DNA of 64,000 bases from positions 24,455-88,454 of the forward strand of contig JANQNY010000078.1 of assembly GCA_028279345.1 (NCBI GenBank), given 5' to 3'. The notes under the pieces are model-generated. The model made no database searches. It saw only the letters and a list, made by a program, of their open reading frames with translations, and was not told the DNA's origin. Each line of letters opens with the position of its first letter. Position 1 is the first letter of the stretch. The DNA is from Geminicoccaceae bacterium. GTDB lineage: Bacteria > Pseudomonadota > Alphaproteobacteria > Geminicoccales > Geminicoccaceae. This document shows, one piece after another, positions 54,061-61,635 of this stretch. Made by a program: the position numbers and the translations under genes.

Positions 54061-54501
54061 TCAGCCATCTCGCGCTGGCGGCTGGCTGACGAGGGCAACA
54101 CGGCCGAAACCTGCCGCGTTCACGGTCCCGATGACCTCCATGATGCGTCCGTAGTTCAGCGCCCGGTCGCCGCGAATGAAGATGCGCGCCTCGCGGTTCT
54201 CTTCGGTGATTGCCAGCAGCCGCGGGGACAGCTGTTCGAGTTCTACCGACGATTCTCCGACATAGATCGTCCCGTCGGCGGCAATCGTCACACTCAAGGG
54301 CTCGTCTTGACCCGGGAGGCTGGCAGCGCGGCTCTGCGGCAGATCGACCTGCACACCGGCGGTGAGCAAGGGAGCAGTGATCATAAAGACGATGAGCAAG
54401 ACGAGCATGACGTCGACGAACGGCGTGACGTTGATCTCCGCCATTTGCCGACGCGCCTTGCGGCGCTTGCGACCGGTCCGGGCGCGGACGGGAGAGGCCA
54501 T
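54061..54501 (-). CDS. tolR: TolR (ExbD/TolR family)
   Basis: A 146-residue protein with one N-terminal membrane helix carrying the conserved aspartate (MAEINVTPFVDVMLVLLIVFMITAPLL, Asp in FVDVMLV) used in proton-driven gating, followed by a periplasmic domain (VTIAADGTIYVGESSVELEQL, EARIFIRGDRALNYGRIMEVIGTVNAAGF). ATG 54501 is one base past the tolQ stop. Forms the Tol motor with TolQ. Confidence 0.95.
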   Translation of the reverse strand: MASPVRARTGRKRRKARRQMAEINVTPFVDVMLVLLIVFMITAPLLTAGVQVDLPQSRAASLPGQDEPLSVTIAADGTIYVGESSVELEQLSPRLLAITEENREARIFIRGDRALNYGRIMEVIGTVNAAGFGRVALVSQPPARDG

Positions 54502-54502
54502 G

Positions 54503-55228
54503 TCAGGCAGCTCGTTCCTGCGGCTCCCGGTCCATTTGACGGTCGATCTCGACCGCCACCTCCTCGGCGAAGCCGCCGAGCCGGTCGCCATAGGCGTCGA
54601 TCTCGCGCGAAAGACGATTGTAGAAGATGACCGCCGGGATCGCCGCGACCAGCCCCAGCGCGGTGGCCAAGAGGGCCTCCGCGATACCGGGAGCGACCAC
54701 GGCCAACGTGGTGTTTTCGCTCACCGCGATCGACTGAAAGCTGTTCATGATCCCCCAAACGGTGCCGAACAGGCCCACAAAGGGTGCCGTGGCACCGATC
54801 GTCGCGAGCGAGCCGACATTGCGCTCGAGGCCGCTGAGTTCGCGCTCGGCGGTGAGCTGCATGACCGCGCTCACCCGCCTGAGCAGGTTGCCCCGTGCCG
54901 CCGGGTCGCGTGGCTTCTCGACACTGTCCCACTCCTCGAAGCCGGCAGCATACATCGCGGCCAGCGGATGCCGCTCGGTGGCCGCTCGATCGAACAGCTC
55001 ACGGAGATCGGCGCCGCCCCAGAAAGCGCGCTCGAAGCCGCCGGCCAGCCGTCGCACGCGTCCCAAGCGGGCACCGCGGTCGAACACGACCATCCAGCTC
55101 CAGACCGAGGCGAGCACGAGCAGCAACATGACGGCCTTCACCACGGGGTCGGCGGCCACCACCAGCTCCCACACGCCGACGCCGTTCTGCGCACCGAGCA
55201 CCGCTGTCGTCACCGCGTTCTCGCCCAT
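54503..55228 (-). CDS. tolQ: TolQ (MotA/TolQ/ExbB family)
   Basis: A 241-residue inner-membrane proton-channel subunit with three membrane helices (~28-48, ~145-165, ~180-205). The hallmark LATIGATAPFVGLFGTVWGIMNSFQSIA lies in helix 2 and APGIAEALLATALGLVAAIPAVIFYNRL in helix 3. ATG at 55228. First gene of the tolQRA operon; it is preceded by ybgC across 148 bases that contain a palindromic hairpin. Confidence 0.95.
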   Translation of the reverse strand: MGENAVTTAVLGAQNGVGVWELVVAADPVVKAVMLLLVLASVWSWMVVFDRGARLGRVRRLAGGFERAFWGGADLRELFDRAATERHPLAAMYAAGFEEWDSVEKPRDPAARGNLLRRVSAVMQLTAERELSGLERNVGSLATIGATAPFVGLFGTVWGIMNSFQSIAVSENTTLAVVAPGIAEALLATALGLVAAIPAVIFYNRLSREIDAYGDRLGGFAEEVAVEIDRQMDREPQERAA

Positions 55229-55322
55229 GCTTGAAGCTACTCCCGACGCTGCCTGCGTTCTCCGAAAAAATGCCTTAGCTCTTGAACTTGAGCTCAGTCG
55301 TTAAAGTCGGACTTCGACATCC

Positions 55323-55345
55323 AAGCGCGCTTGAAGCGCGCTTTT
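55323..55345. terminator. Palindromic hairpin between ybgC and tolQ
   Basis: The ten-base palindrome AAGCGCGCTT occurs twice (55323-55332 and 55334-55343), separated by a single G, followed on the plus strand by TT to make a T4 run. Either copy can pair with the other to form a stable stem. Because both flanking genes are minus-strand it may only partly terminate read-through from ybgC. Confidence 0.35.
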
Positions 55346-55376
55346 CGAACCTCTGTCAAGGCCCGCTCGCATCCGG

Positions 55377-55802
55377 TCACGACAGCGTGCAGCCCGCGAG
55401 CAGCGTTGTCAGTGCGGGCGGTAGCCGCCGAGGGCGCAGCTCCGGGTTGACCACCGCGAGGTCGATCATTGCGGTGGCGATCAGCTCGTCCGCGCGCTCG
55501 ACGCGCTGCTCGAAGTCCACGCTCGCGCCGCGGGCACGATGGACCGAGCTGACGACGGTCAACCGGTCGTCGAGGTGCGCCGGGCGGCGCAGGTCGAGCC
55601 TCACCCGGCGCACTACGAAGATGCTCTGATGCTCTGCAAGCAGACGCGGATGGTCCAGGCCGAGCGCCCGCAGGAACTCGGTACGCGCCCGCTCGCAGAA
55701 GTTCAGATAGCGCCCGTGGTAGACGATCCCGGCCGCATCGGTGTCCTCGAAGTAGATGCGCACCGGCCAGCGGTGGACGAGTGGCGTCGGTGCTCCGCTC
55801 AC
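55377..55802 (-). CDS. ybgC: YbgC-type acyl-CoA thioesterase
   Basis: A 141-residue hotdog-fold thioesterase with the signature [35 protein letters not shown], in which the catalytic aspartate of EDTDAAG is present. YbgC acts on acyl-CoA or acyl-ACP and is linked to the Tol-Pal cluster. The GTG start overlaps the ruvB stop by four bases, tying ruvCAB and tol-pal into one string of genes. Length is standard. Confidence 0.95.
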   Translation of the reverse strand: MSGAPTPLVHRWPVRIYFEDTDAAGIVYHGRYLNFCERARTEFLRALGLDHPRLLAEHQSIFVVRRVRLDLRRPAHLDDRLTVVSSVHRARGASVDFEQRVERADELIATAMIDLAVVNPELRPRRLPPALTTLLAGCTLS

Positions 55803-56821
55803 GGCTCGAAGAGATCCCGGTCAGCGCTGCTCGGTGGCGGCCGACGGTCGAGATGCTCCCAGGCGCTGCGGGTGAGCGCCCGCCCGCGCGGCGTTCGTTG
55901 CAGGAAGCCCTGCTGGAGGAGGAACGGCTCGATCACGTCCTCCAACGTGTCCCGTTGCTCGGCAAGCGCAGCGGCGAGCGTGTCCACACCCACGGGCCCG
56001 CCACCGTAGTGCTCGGCGATCGCCTCGAGATAGCGCCGATCCAAGCGGTCGAGGCCGCGCTCGTCGACGTCTAGGCGTTTGAGCGCCTGGTCTGCGACCG
56101 CCGCGGTCACGGGTCCTGAGCCATCGACGGTGGCAAAATCACGCACCCGACGGAGGAGGCGGGTGGCGACCCTGGGCGTGCCGCGGGCGCGCCTAGCAAT
56201 CTCACGTGCGCCGTCACCGGCAAGCTCGAAGCCCAAGAGCGCCGCACCGCGCTCGACGATCTCCTGCAGCTCCTCGACAGTGTAGAAGTCGAGCCGGGTG
56301 AGGATGCCGAAGCGATCACGCAGCGGCGTCGTCAGCAGACCCGTCCGGGTGGTGGCGCCGACCAGCGTGAAGGGCGGCAGGTCGATGCGCACCGAGCGTG
56401 CGGACGGCCCTTCGCCGATCATGAGGTCGAGCTGGAAGTCCTCCATCGCGGGGTAGAGGATCTCCTCGACCTGGGGGCTGAGGCGATGGATCTCGTCGAT
56501 AAATAGGACGTCGCGCGGCTGCAGGTTGGTCAGCAACGCCGCGAGATCACCGGCACGCACGATGATCGGGCCCGAGGTGAGCCGGAAGCCGACACCCAGC
56601 TCGGCGGCGACGATCTGCGCGAGCGTGGTCTTGCCGAGCCCGGGCGGGCCTGCGAACAGGACGTGGTCGAGCGCCTCGCGACGACTGTGCGCGGCCTCGA
56701 TGAAGACGCGAAGATTGGCGCGCGCCTGCGCTTGGCCGATGAACTCGGCAAGCCGCTGGGGCCGGAGCGAGAGGTCCTGATCGGTGTCCTGTCCGTCGGC
56801 GTCGATGAGCCGCTCAGCCAC
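55799..56821 (-). CDS. ruvB: Holliday junction DNA helicase RuvB
   Basis: A 340-residue AAA+ motor of branch migration. [21 protein letters not shown], Walker [17 protein letters not shown], Walker [11 protein letters not shown], sensor [19 protein letters not shown] and the C-terminal winged-helix region [14 protein letters not shown] are present. The GTG start at 56821 overlaps ruvA by eight bases. Confidence 0.97.
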   Translation of the reverse strand: MAERLIDADGQDTDQDLSLRPQRLAEFIGQAQARANLRVFIEAAHSRREALDHVLFAGPPGLGKTTLAQIVAAELGVGFRLTSGPIIVRAGDLAALLTNLQPRDVLFIDEIHRLSPQVEEILYPAMEDFQLDLMIGEGPSARSVRIDLPPFTLVGATTRTGLLTTPLRDRFGILTRLDFYTVEELQEIVERGAALLGFELAGDGAREIARRARGTPRVATRLLRRVRDFATVDGSGPVTAAVADQALKRLDVDERGLDRLDRRYLEAIAEHYGGGPVGVDTLAAALAEQRDTLEDVIEPFLLQQGFLQRTPRGRALTRSAWEHLDRRPPPSSADRDLFEP

Positions 56822-57425
56822 GCTGGGTCCCCAAGAGCTGCAGGGCGCGCCGCAAGATGGCGGCCAGCTCCGCGCCATCGCCCAGCTCAGCGATCGCGTT
56901 CTGCGCCGCCACCAGCGCTTCGCTGCGGCCATAGCCGAGCTGCGCCAGGGCCGTCACCGCATCTTCGCTCGGACCCGCGGCAGCCCTGGCGACCCCGGAC
57001 GCCATTGTCGGTGCCGCCAGTGCGGCGCCCATGCGGTCCTTGAGCTCGGTGAGGATTCGTTGCGCGAGCCGCGGACCGACGCCTGGTGCAGCGGTCAACG
57101 CAGCCCGGTCGCCCGCGACGATCGCGCGCTCGAAGGCTTCGGGCTCGAGGGTGCCGATAAGGCTCAGCGCGAGCCTCGAGCCCACTCCCTGGATGCCCTG
57201 GAGGAGCTTGAAGAGGCCTCGTTCGCGCGGCGTCGTGAAGCCCACCAGCGTGATCGCGTCCTCGCGCACGAGCATCTCGATCACCAGCTCGACCGTGCCG
57301 CCGGCCGCCGGCAGTGCGCGCAGGAGCCGCGGCGAAGCTTGCACCAGATAGCCGACGCCCGCGACATCGACGACGAGGGTGTCGTCGCCGATCTCCGCAA
57401 CGGTGCCCCTGAGCCGCGCGATCAA
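56814..57425 (-). CDS. ruvA: Holliday junction binding protein RuvA
   Basis: A 203-residue junction-recognition subunit with the N-terminal OB domain ([28 protein letters not shown]), two helix-hairpin-helix motifs ([32 protein letters not shown]) and the C-terminal RuvB-contacting domain ([18 protein letters not shown]). It begins with TTG, overlapping the ruvC stop (TTGA). Confidence 0.95.
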   Translation of the reverse strand: MIARLRGTVAEIGDDTLVVDVAGVGYLVQASPRLLRALPAAGGTVELVIEMLVREDAITLVGFTTPRERGLFKLLQGIQGVGSRLALSLIGTLEPEAFERAIVAGDRAALTAAPGVGPRLAQRILTELKDRMGAALAAPTMASGVARAAAGPSEDAVTALAQLGYGRSEALVAAQNAIAELGDGAELAAILRRALQLLGTQRG

Positions 57426-57937
57426 AGCATGGTCCGGGTGCGCAGGCGTGCCGTCGTCTGCGCGTGATGTGCGTGGCAGAGCGCCACGGCGAGGGCGTCC
57501 GAGGCATCGGCGCTGAGCGTTCCGGCGGTGGGCAACAGGCGGCGCACCATCGCGGCCACCTGCGACTTGTCGGCGCCGCCGGTACCGACCAGCGCGCGCT
57601 TGACCGTCTTGGCGGCGTATTCGTGCACGGCGAGGCCGGCATGAGCGGCGGCAAGGAGGACGACGCCGCGGGCATGGCCGAGCTTGAGCGAGGAACCCGG
57701 GTTGACGTTGACGACCGTTTCCTCCACCGCCGCTGCTGCTGGCTCTTGCGCTTCCAGAATGCCCTGCAGCTCGCGATAGAGCGCGTCCAGCCGATCGGCG
57801 AGCCCGCCCGCGCCCGGCGGCGACACCCGCCCCGACGCGACGAAACGCAAGCGGTCGTTCTGGCTCTCGACGACACCCCAGCCAGTGTGGGTGAGGCCCG
57901 GATCGAGGCCGATCAGCCGGATCGTCCTACCCGCCAT
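57422..57937 (-). CDS. ruvC: Holliday junction resolvase RuvC
   Basis: A 171-residue endonuclease that cuts Holliday junctions. Acidic residues in GLDPGLTHTGWG, AVEETVVNVNPGSS and ASDALAVALCHAHH form the metal site. ATG 57937 is chosen as closest to the domain; ATG 57949 is possible. It overlaps the end of the upstream methyltransferase gene by 11 bases. Confidence 0.95.
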   Translation of the reverse strand: MAGRTIRLIGLDPGLTHTGWGVVESQNDRLRFVASGRVSPPGAGGLADRLDALYRELQGILEAQEPAAAAVEETVVNVNPGSSLKLGHARGVVLLAAAHAGLAVHEYAAKTVKRALVGTGGADKSQVAAMVRRLLPTAGTLSADASDALAVALCHAHHAQTTARLRTRTML

Positions 57938-58568
57938 CGGCACCGACATTGCGAATGACGAGCACACGGTTGTTGGCCGGCATGGCCACTTGGTCCTCCA
58001 GCTCGAGCCCGTGCTGGCTGGCGGTCTCGCGGACGGCGTCGAGGTCGCGGATGCCCCAAGCCGGGTCCCGGCTTCTGAGCGAACGGTCGAAAGCGACGTT
58101 GCTCTCGGGCGTTAGCACGCCGTGCTCAGCGAACGGGCCATAGATGATGAGCAGAGCGCCCGGCTGCAGCACGCGGCTGCAGCCGGCCAGGAGCTGCTCG
58201 GTCGTCGGCCAGGGCGAGATGTGGAGAAGGTTCACGCAGACCACGGCGGCGAACGGGCTGTCGACTTGGCTCGGCCAATCCGGATCGCCGACATCCAGGA
58301 GCTGCGGGGCCCGGAGATTGGGGTGGTCTGCCGCGCGCCGCCATGCCTCGATGGCGCGCATCGCCTCGGGGTCGCCGTCCGACGGTTGCCAGTCGAGCCC
58401 GGGAAAGCGGCCGGCCCAATGCGCTGCATGCTGACCGGTGCCGCTCGCGACCTCGAGCACGCTCCCGTGCTCCGGCAGCAGGCGCCTGAGGGCCTCGGTG
58501 AGCGGCGCCTGATTGCGCGCCGCCGCCGGTGCGTTCGGCAGCTCGTCCGCGGCGGATGGCGCCCTCAC
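57927..58568 (-). CDS. DUF938 SAM-dependent methyltransferase-like protein
   Basis: A 213-residue class I methyltransferase fold (DUF938). The N-terminal PAAARNQAPLTEALRRLLP is typical, the SAM loop is SVLEVASGTGQHAAHWAGRFPGLDWQPSD, and VVCVNLLHISPWPTTEQLLAG and FAEHGVLTPESNVAFDRSLRSRDPAWGIRDL complete the family pattern. Substrate is unknown. GTG at 58568. It lies between yebC and ruvC and overlaps ruvC, so it is cotranscribed with the resolvasome genes. Confidence 0.88.
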   Translation of the reverse strand: MRAPSAADELPNAPAAARNQAPLTEALRRLLPEHGSVLEVASGTGQHAAHWAGRFPGLDWQPSDGDPEAMRAIEAWRRAADHPNLRAPQLLDVGDPDWPSQVDSPFAAVVCVNLLHISPWPTTEQLLAGCSRVLQPGALLIIYGPFAEHGVLTPESNVAFDRSLRSRDPAWGIRDLDAVRETASQHGLELEDQVAMPANNRVLVIRNVGADGG

Positions 58569-58573
58569 GGTGC

Positions 58574-59320
58574 TCAGGAGGCCAGCCGCTCGAGGAGTTC
58601 GTCGGGGAACTCCGCGTTGGCCACGACGCGCTGCACGTCGTCATTGTCGTCGAGGGTCTCGAGCAGGCGCACGACGGTCTGCGCGGTGTCGCCCTCGACG
58701 GGCACGTTCACTTGCGGGCGCCAGGCGAGGATGGCGTGCTCGGGCGCACCGAGCCGTGCCTCCAGGCTTTCGCGGACGGTGTTGAGGGCGTCGGCGGCGC
58801 AGGTGATCTCGTGGCACTCGTCATCGCTTGTGCAGTCCTCGGCGCCGGCCTCTACCGCCGCCTCCAGCACCATGTCAGCATCACCCACCTCGGCCGCGAA
58901 GCGGATCTCGCCGATCCGATCGAACTGGAAGCTCACGGAGTTTGTCTCACCGAGCGAGCCGCCGAGCTTGGCAAAGGCGGCGCGAATGTCCGAGGCTGTG
59001 CGGTTGCGGTTGTCCGTCAGCGCCTCGACGATGACGGCTACGCCGCCCGGCGCATAGCCTTCGTAGCGGATCTCCTCGAGGTCCTCACCGCCGCCGCCCG
59101 AGCCCTTGCTGATGGCATTCTCGATCCGGTCCTTGGGCACGTTCTCGGCCCGCGCTGCCAGGATCGCCATCCTGAGGCGTGCATTCATCGCCGGGTCGGG
59201 TAGGCCCAGCTTTGCGGCAACCTGGACTTCCCGCAAGAGCCGGGTGAAGACCTTGGCCCGCCGGGCGTCCTGCCGCCCTTTGCGGTGCATGATGTTCTTG
59301 AACTGACTGTGGCCGGCCAT
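58574..59320 (-). CDS. yebC: YebC/PmpR family transcriptional regulator or translation factor
   Basis: A 248-residue member of the YebC family: [81 protein letters not shown] and SVSFQFDR are conserved. Members have been reported as DNA-binding regulators and, more recently, as factors relieving ribosome stalling. It begins at ATG 59320 and precedes the ruvC cluster in the order common in proteobacteria. Confidence 0.95.
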   Translation of the reverse strand: MAGHSQFKNIMHRKGRQDARRAKVFTRLLREVQVAAKLGLPDPAMNARLRMAILAARAENVPKDRIENAISKGSGGGGEDLEEIRYEGYAPGGVAVIVEALTDNRNRTASDIRAAFAKLGGSLGETNSVSFQFDRIGEIRFAAEVGDADMVLEAAVEAGAEDCTSDDECHEITCAADALNTVRESLEARLGAPEHAILAWRPQVNVPVEGDTAQTVVRLLETLDDNDDVQRVVANAEFPDELLERLAS

Positions 59321-59489
59321 CAGGGACCTTGGTGCTGCCGTGCAACGTGCAGGACCTATAGCAGAGCCGGGGCGCCGCCCCCAAGGCCTCGAAGCAGCGG
59401 CCGGAAGCACGCTCTTTCGCCAGCTGACGGCGTCGGCGGGCCCAGCTAGAAACGAACGATCGTGACACGAGCGCCCGGAGACGCCTCAC

Positions 59490-59693
59490 ATGAGCGAGAA
59501 CGAGTTCAACGGCGAAAAGCTGACGGTGACGCGGACGGAGCTCGCGCTCGTCGTTGCACTCGCCCTCGTCGTGGGCTCGATGTTCGTTGGCCTCGAGGCG
59601 TTCATCCTGTTGGGCGTGCTCTTGGCCGTGGTGTTGCTGGCCGCCTGCGCGGCCCTTGCCGGCGGCTATCTGCCGGGCATGCGTGAGGATTAG
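59490..59693 (+). CDS. Small two-helix membrane protein
   Basis: A 67-residue protein with a polar N-terminus and two hydrophobic helices (~19-36 and ~38-58, LALVVALALVVGSMFVGLEAF and ILLGVLLAVVLLAACAALAGG), ending GYLPGMRED. No family recognised. It is alone, divergent from yebC and convergent with the TpsB gene. Frame and codon use look coding, but function is unknown. Confidence 0.5.
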   Translation: MSENEFNGEKLTVTRTELALVVALALVVGSMFVGLEAFILLGVLLAVVLLAACAALAGGYLPGMRED

Positions 59694-59904
59694 GCGCTAC
59701 TGCAAGTAAGACGTCGACCGCGACCGTTCGAGCTGCAGCCAAGAGGCTAGCCGCCGCGGCTGCTGAGTGGAGAAGAGGTGAGGGTCAGGTCGATCTGCAC
59801 GAACGCCGGCAATCGCGGCTTCGGTGTTGCGCGTCACCCGTCCGAATGCTGATGAGGAGCCTTCGCTGGTTTGCCGGGCCCAGACGCGCGAAGGGGCAAA
59901 GAAG

Positions 59905-61635
59905 CTAGAAGCGAGCGACGGCACCGAAGAGGAAGCGTGTTTCGAGGTCCGGGTCGCTGGTGTCGAAAGCCTGGCCGGCAACCTGGCGGACGACCTCGGG
60001 TGTCAACGTGAAGGAATCGGTGATGTCGACACGGGCGCCCAAGCCGATCGAGCCCAGCTGCTGCCGCTTGTCGCCGTCACGGAGTGTCGACCGGTCAACG
60101 GCGGTGCCCCAGTCGCCGAACCCGTAAAAAGTGCTCGCGATCTGTTGTCCGGCGACCTCGGGGAACTCCGCCAGGTAGCGCAGCTCGAGCCGCCCGCCAT
60201 AGCCGCTGTCGCCCGTGGTGTTGCCGGGCGCGAAACCGCGACCGAGGGCTTCGCCGCCCAGCGCGAAGCGCTCCGACACCGGCAGGGTGGTGGCACCGTA
60301 CTGCCAGATGAACTTGCCCAGCAGCGACCAGTTCGAGTTGCCGAGGCGCTGGATGCGCTGCGCCAAACCGCCGAAGGCGGTGAAGTCGTCGGCGGGCGCT
60401 ACCGGACCGGTGGCATCGACCTGCGTGACGCCGTCGATCCGGATGCCCTGTCGCCACTCCACCAGCACCTCGCTGACGCCGCCCCAGCGATCGGCCCAGT
60501 CGTAGGTGACGCGGGGGGTGATCGAGAGCAAGCGGTCGGTCTCGGTGCCGAGGTCGGTGCCGAAGAACTTCGTGTCGGCGGTGCTGTCGCGCCAGTTGAT
60601 GGCGAGCGCGCCGAACAGGTTGGAGGCACGGCTGCGGATGAAGGGCACGACGAAGTCGGCGTTGACGTTGTACTCGCGCTGTATCGTGCTGAAGTCGTCG
60701 ACGATGACCTCGTCCAGATCCGGCTCGGTGCGGATGGCATCGGCACGAAGACCGACCCGCCCGCCATCGAACCAGGTTCCGTCAAGCGCCGCGATGGGCA
60801 GGATTCCGGCGACTTGGCCGAACCAGAGGCGCGGTGTGTCGAGGGAGGCTGCGCCCAGCACCTCCAAGCGCTCACCGAAGCCGAGCGTGTTGTTGGCGCC
60901 GAGCCCGCCCCGAGCGATCCACGGACCGAGCAGGCGAGAGCCACGATTGTCGATAACCGCGAAACCATCGAACGGTTGGGGCTCGATCAGCACCTCAAGG
61001 TCGGCCGCACCGAACACGTCGGGCGAAGGCTGTAGCACGGTTTCCACGGAACCGCGCAGCGTATCGCGGGAAAGCAGCACGCCACGCTCGAGATCACCGA
61101 GCTGCAATGGGCGATCCTCGGCGGCCGGCGCCAGCAGCCGTTCGGCGATCGCCTGGTCCGAAGGCTTGCCGCCGCTGACCTCCACCTGATCGATGAAACC
61201 CTCGACGACTTGGATGAGCACGACGCGATCGGCGTCGATCGTCTGGGCCGGAACGAGCGCTTGCGTGAGGACGTAGCCTTCCGCCCGGTAGGCGGCCGTG
61301 ATACGCGCCGCGACCTCGTCCAAGGTCGCCAGGTTGACCTCAGTGCCGATCAACGGTTGCCAGAGCGGACGCAGTTCGGCCTCGTCGAGCACCGTCGCGC
61401 CCTCGAGGACAATGCCCCCGAGCGGGAACGTCTCGCCTTCCACCGGCCGCGGCTCGAGCGGCTCGGGCGTCGGGACCTCGGGGGTAGGCTCGGCAAGCGG
61501 TGCGCGCTCCGGCTCCAAGGCGCGCCGCTGGAACTCTGGCGATATGACGCCCGCCGGTGGAAGCTGTTGCGCGGAGACACTCGATGTCGCCGCGGCGAGC
61601 GTGATGCCGACGGCGGCAACGAAGGATCGTGTCAC
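59905..61635 (-). CDS. TpsB/ShlB-type outer membrane transporter
   Basis: A 576-residue two-partner secretion pore. Signal peptide ~1-22 (ending VSAQ), a proline-rich stretch, then a POTRA_2/ShlB domain (~70-175, FPLGGIVLEGATVLDEAELRPLWQPLIG, VEGFIDQVEVSGG) and a 16-strand beta-barrel ending in phenylalanine as outer-membrane barrels do. The plug/L6 region GRGFAPGNTTGDSGYGG corresponds to the conserved VRGY-type motif. GTG start overlaps the TpsA stop by four bases. It exports the adjacent exoprotein. Confidence 0.92.
   Translation of the reverse strand: MTRSFVAAVGITLAAATSSVSAQQLPPAGVISPEFQRRALEPERAPLAEPTPEVPTPEPLEPRPVEGETFPLGGIVLEGATVLDEAELRPLWQPLIGTEVNLATLDEVAARITAAYRAEGYVLTQALVPAQTIDADRVVLIQVVEGFIDQVEVSGGKPSDQAIAERLLAPAAEDRPLQLGDLERGVLLSRDTLRGSVETVLQPSPDVFGAADLEVLIEPQPFDGFAVIDNRGSRLLGPWIARGGLGANNTLGFGERLEVLGAASLDTPRLWFGQVAGILPIAALDGTWFDGGRVGLRADAIRTEPDLDEVIVDDFSTIQREYNVNADFVVPFIRSRASNLFGALAINWRDSTADTKFFGTDLGTETDRLLSITPRVTYDWADRWGGVSEVLVEWRQGIRIDGVTQVDATGPVAPADDFTAFGGLAQRIQRLGNSNWSLLGKFIWQYGATTLPVSERFALGGEALGRGFAPGNTTGDSGYGGRLELRYLAEFPEVAGQQIASTFYGFGDWGTAVDRSTLRDGDKRQQLGSIGLGARVDITDSFTLTPEVVRQVAGQAFDTSDPDLETRFLFGAVARF

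Noticed and set aside
59824..61035. A 403-codon plus-strand frame opposite the TpsB gene
   Set aside because: Shadow of a gene with strong POTRA and barrel features on the other strand.
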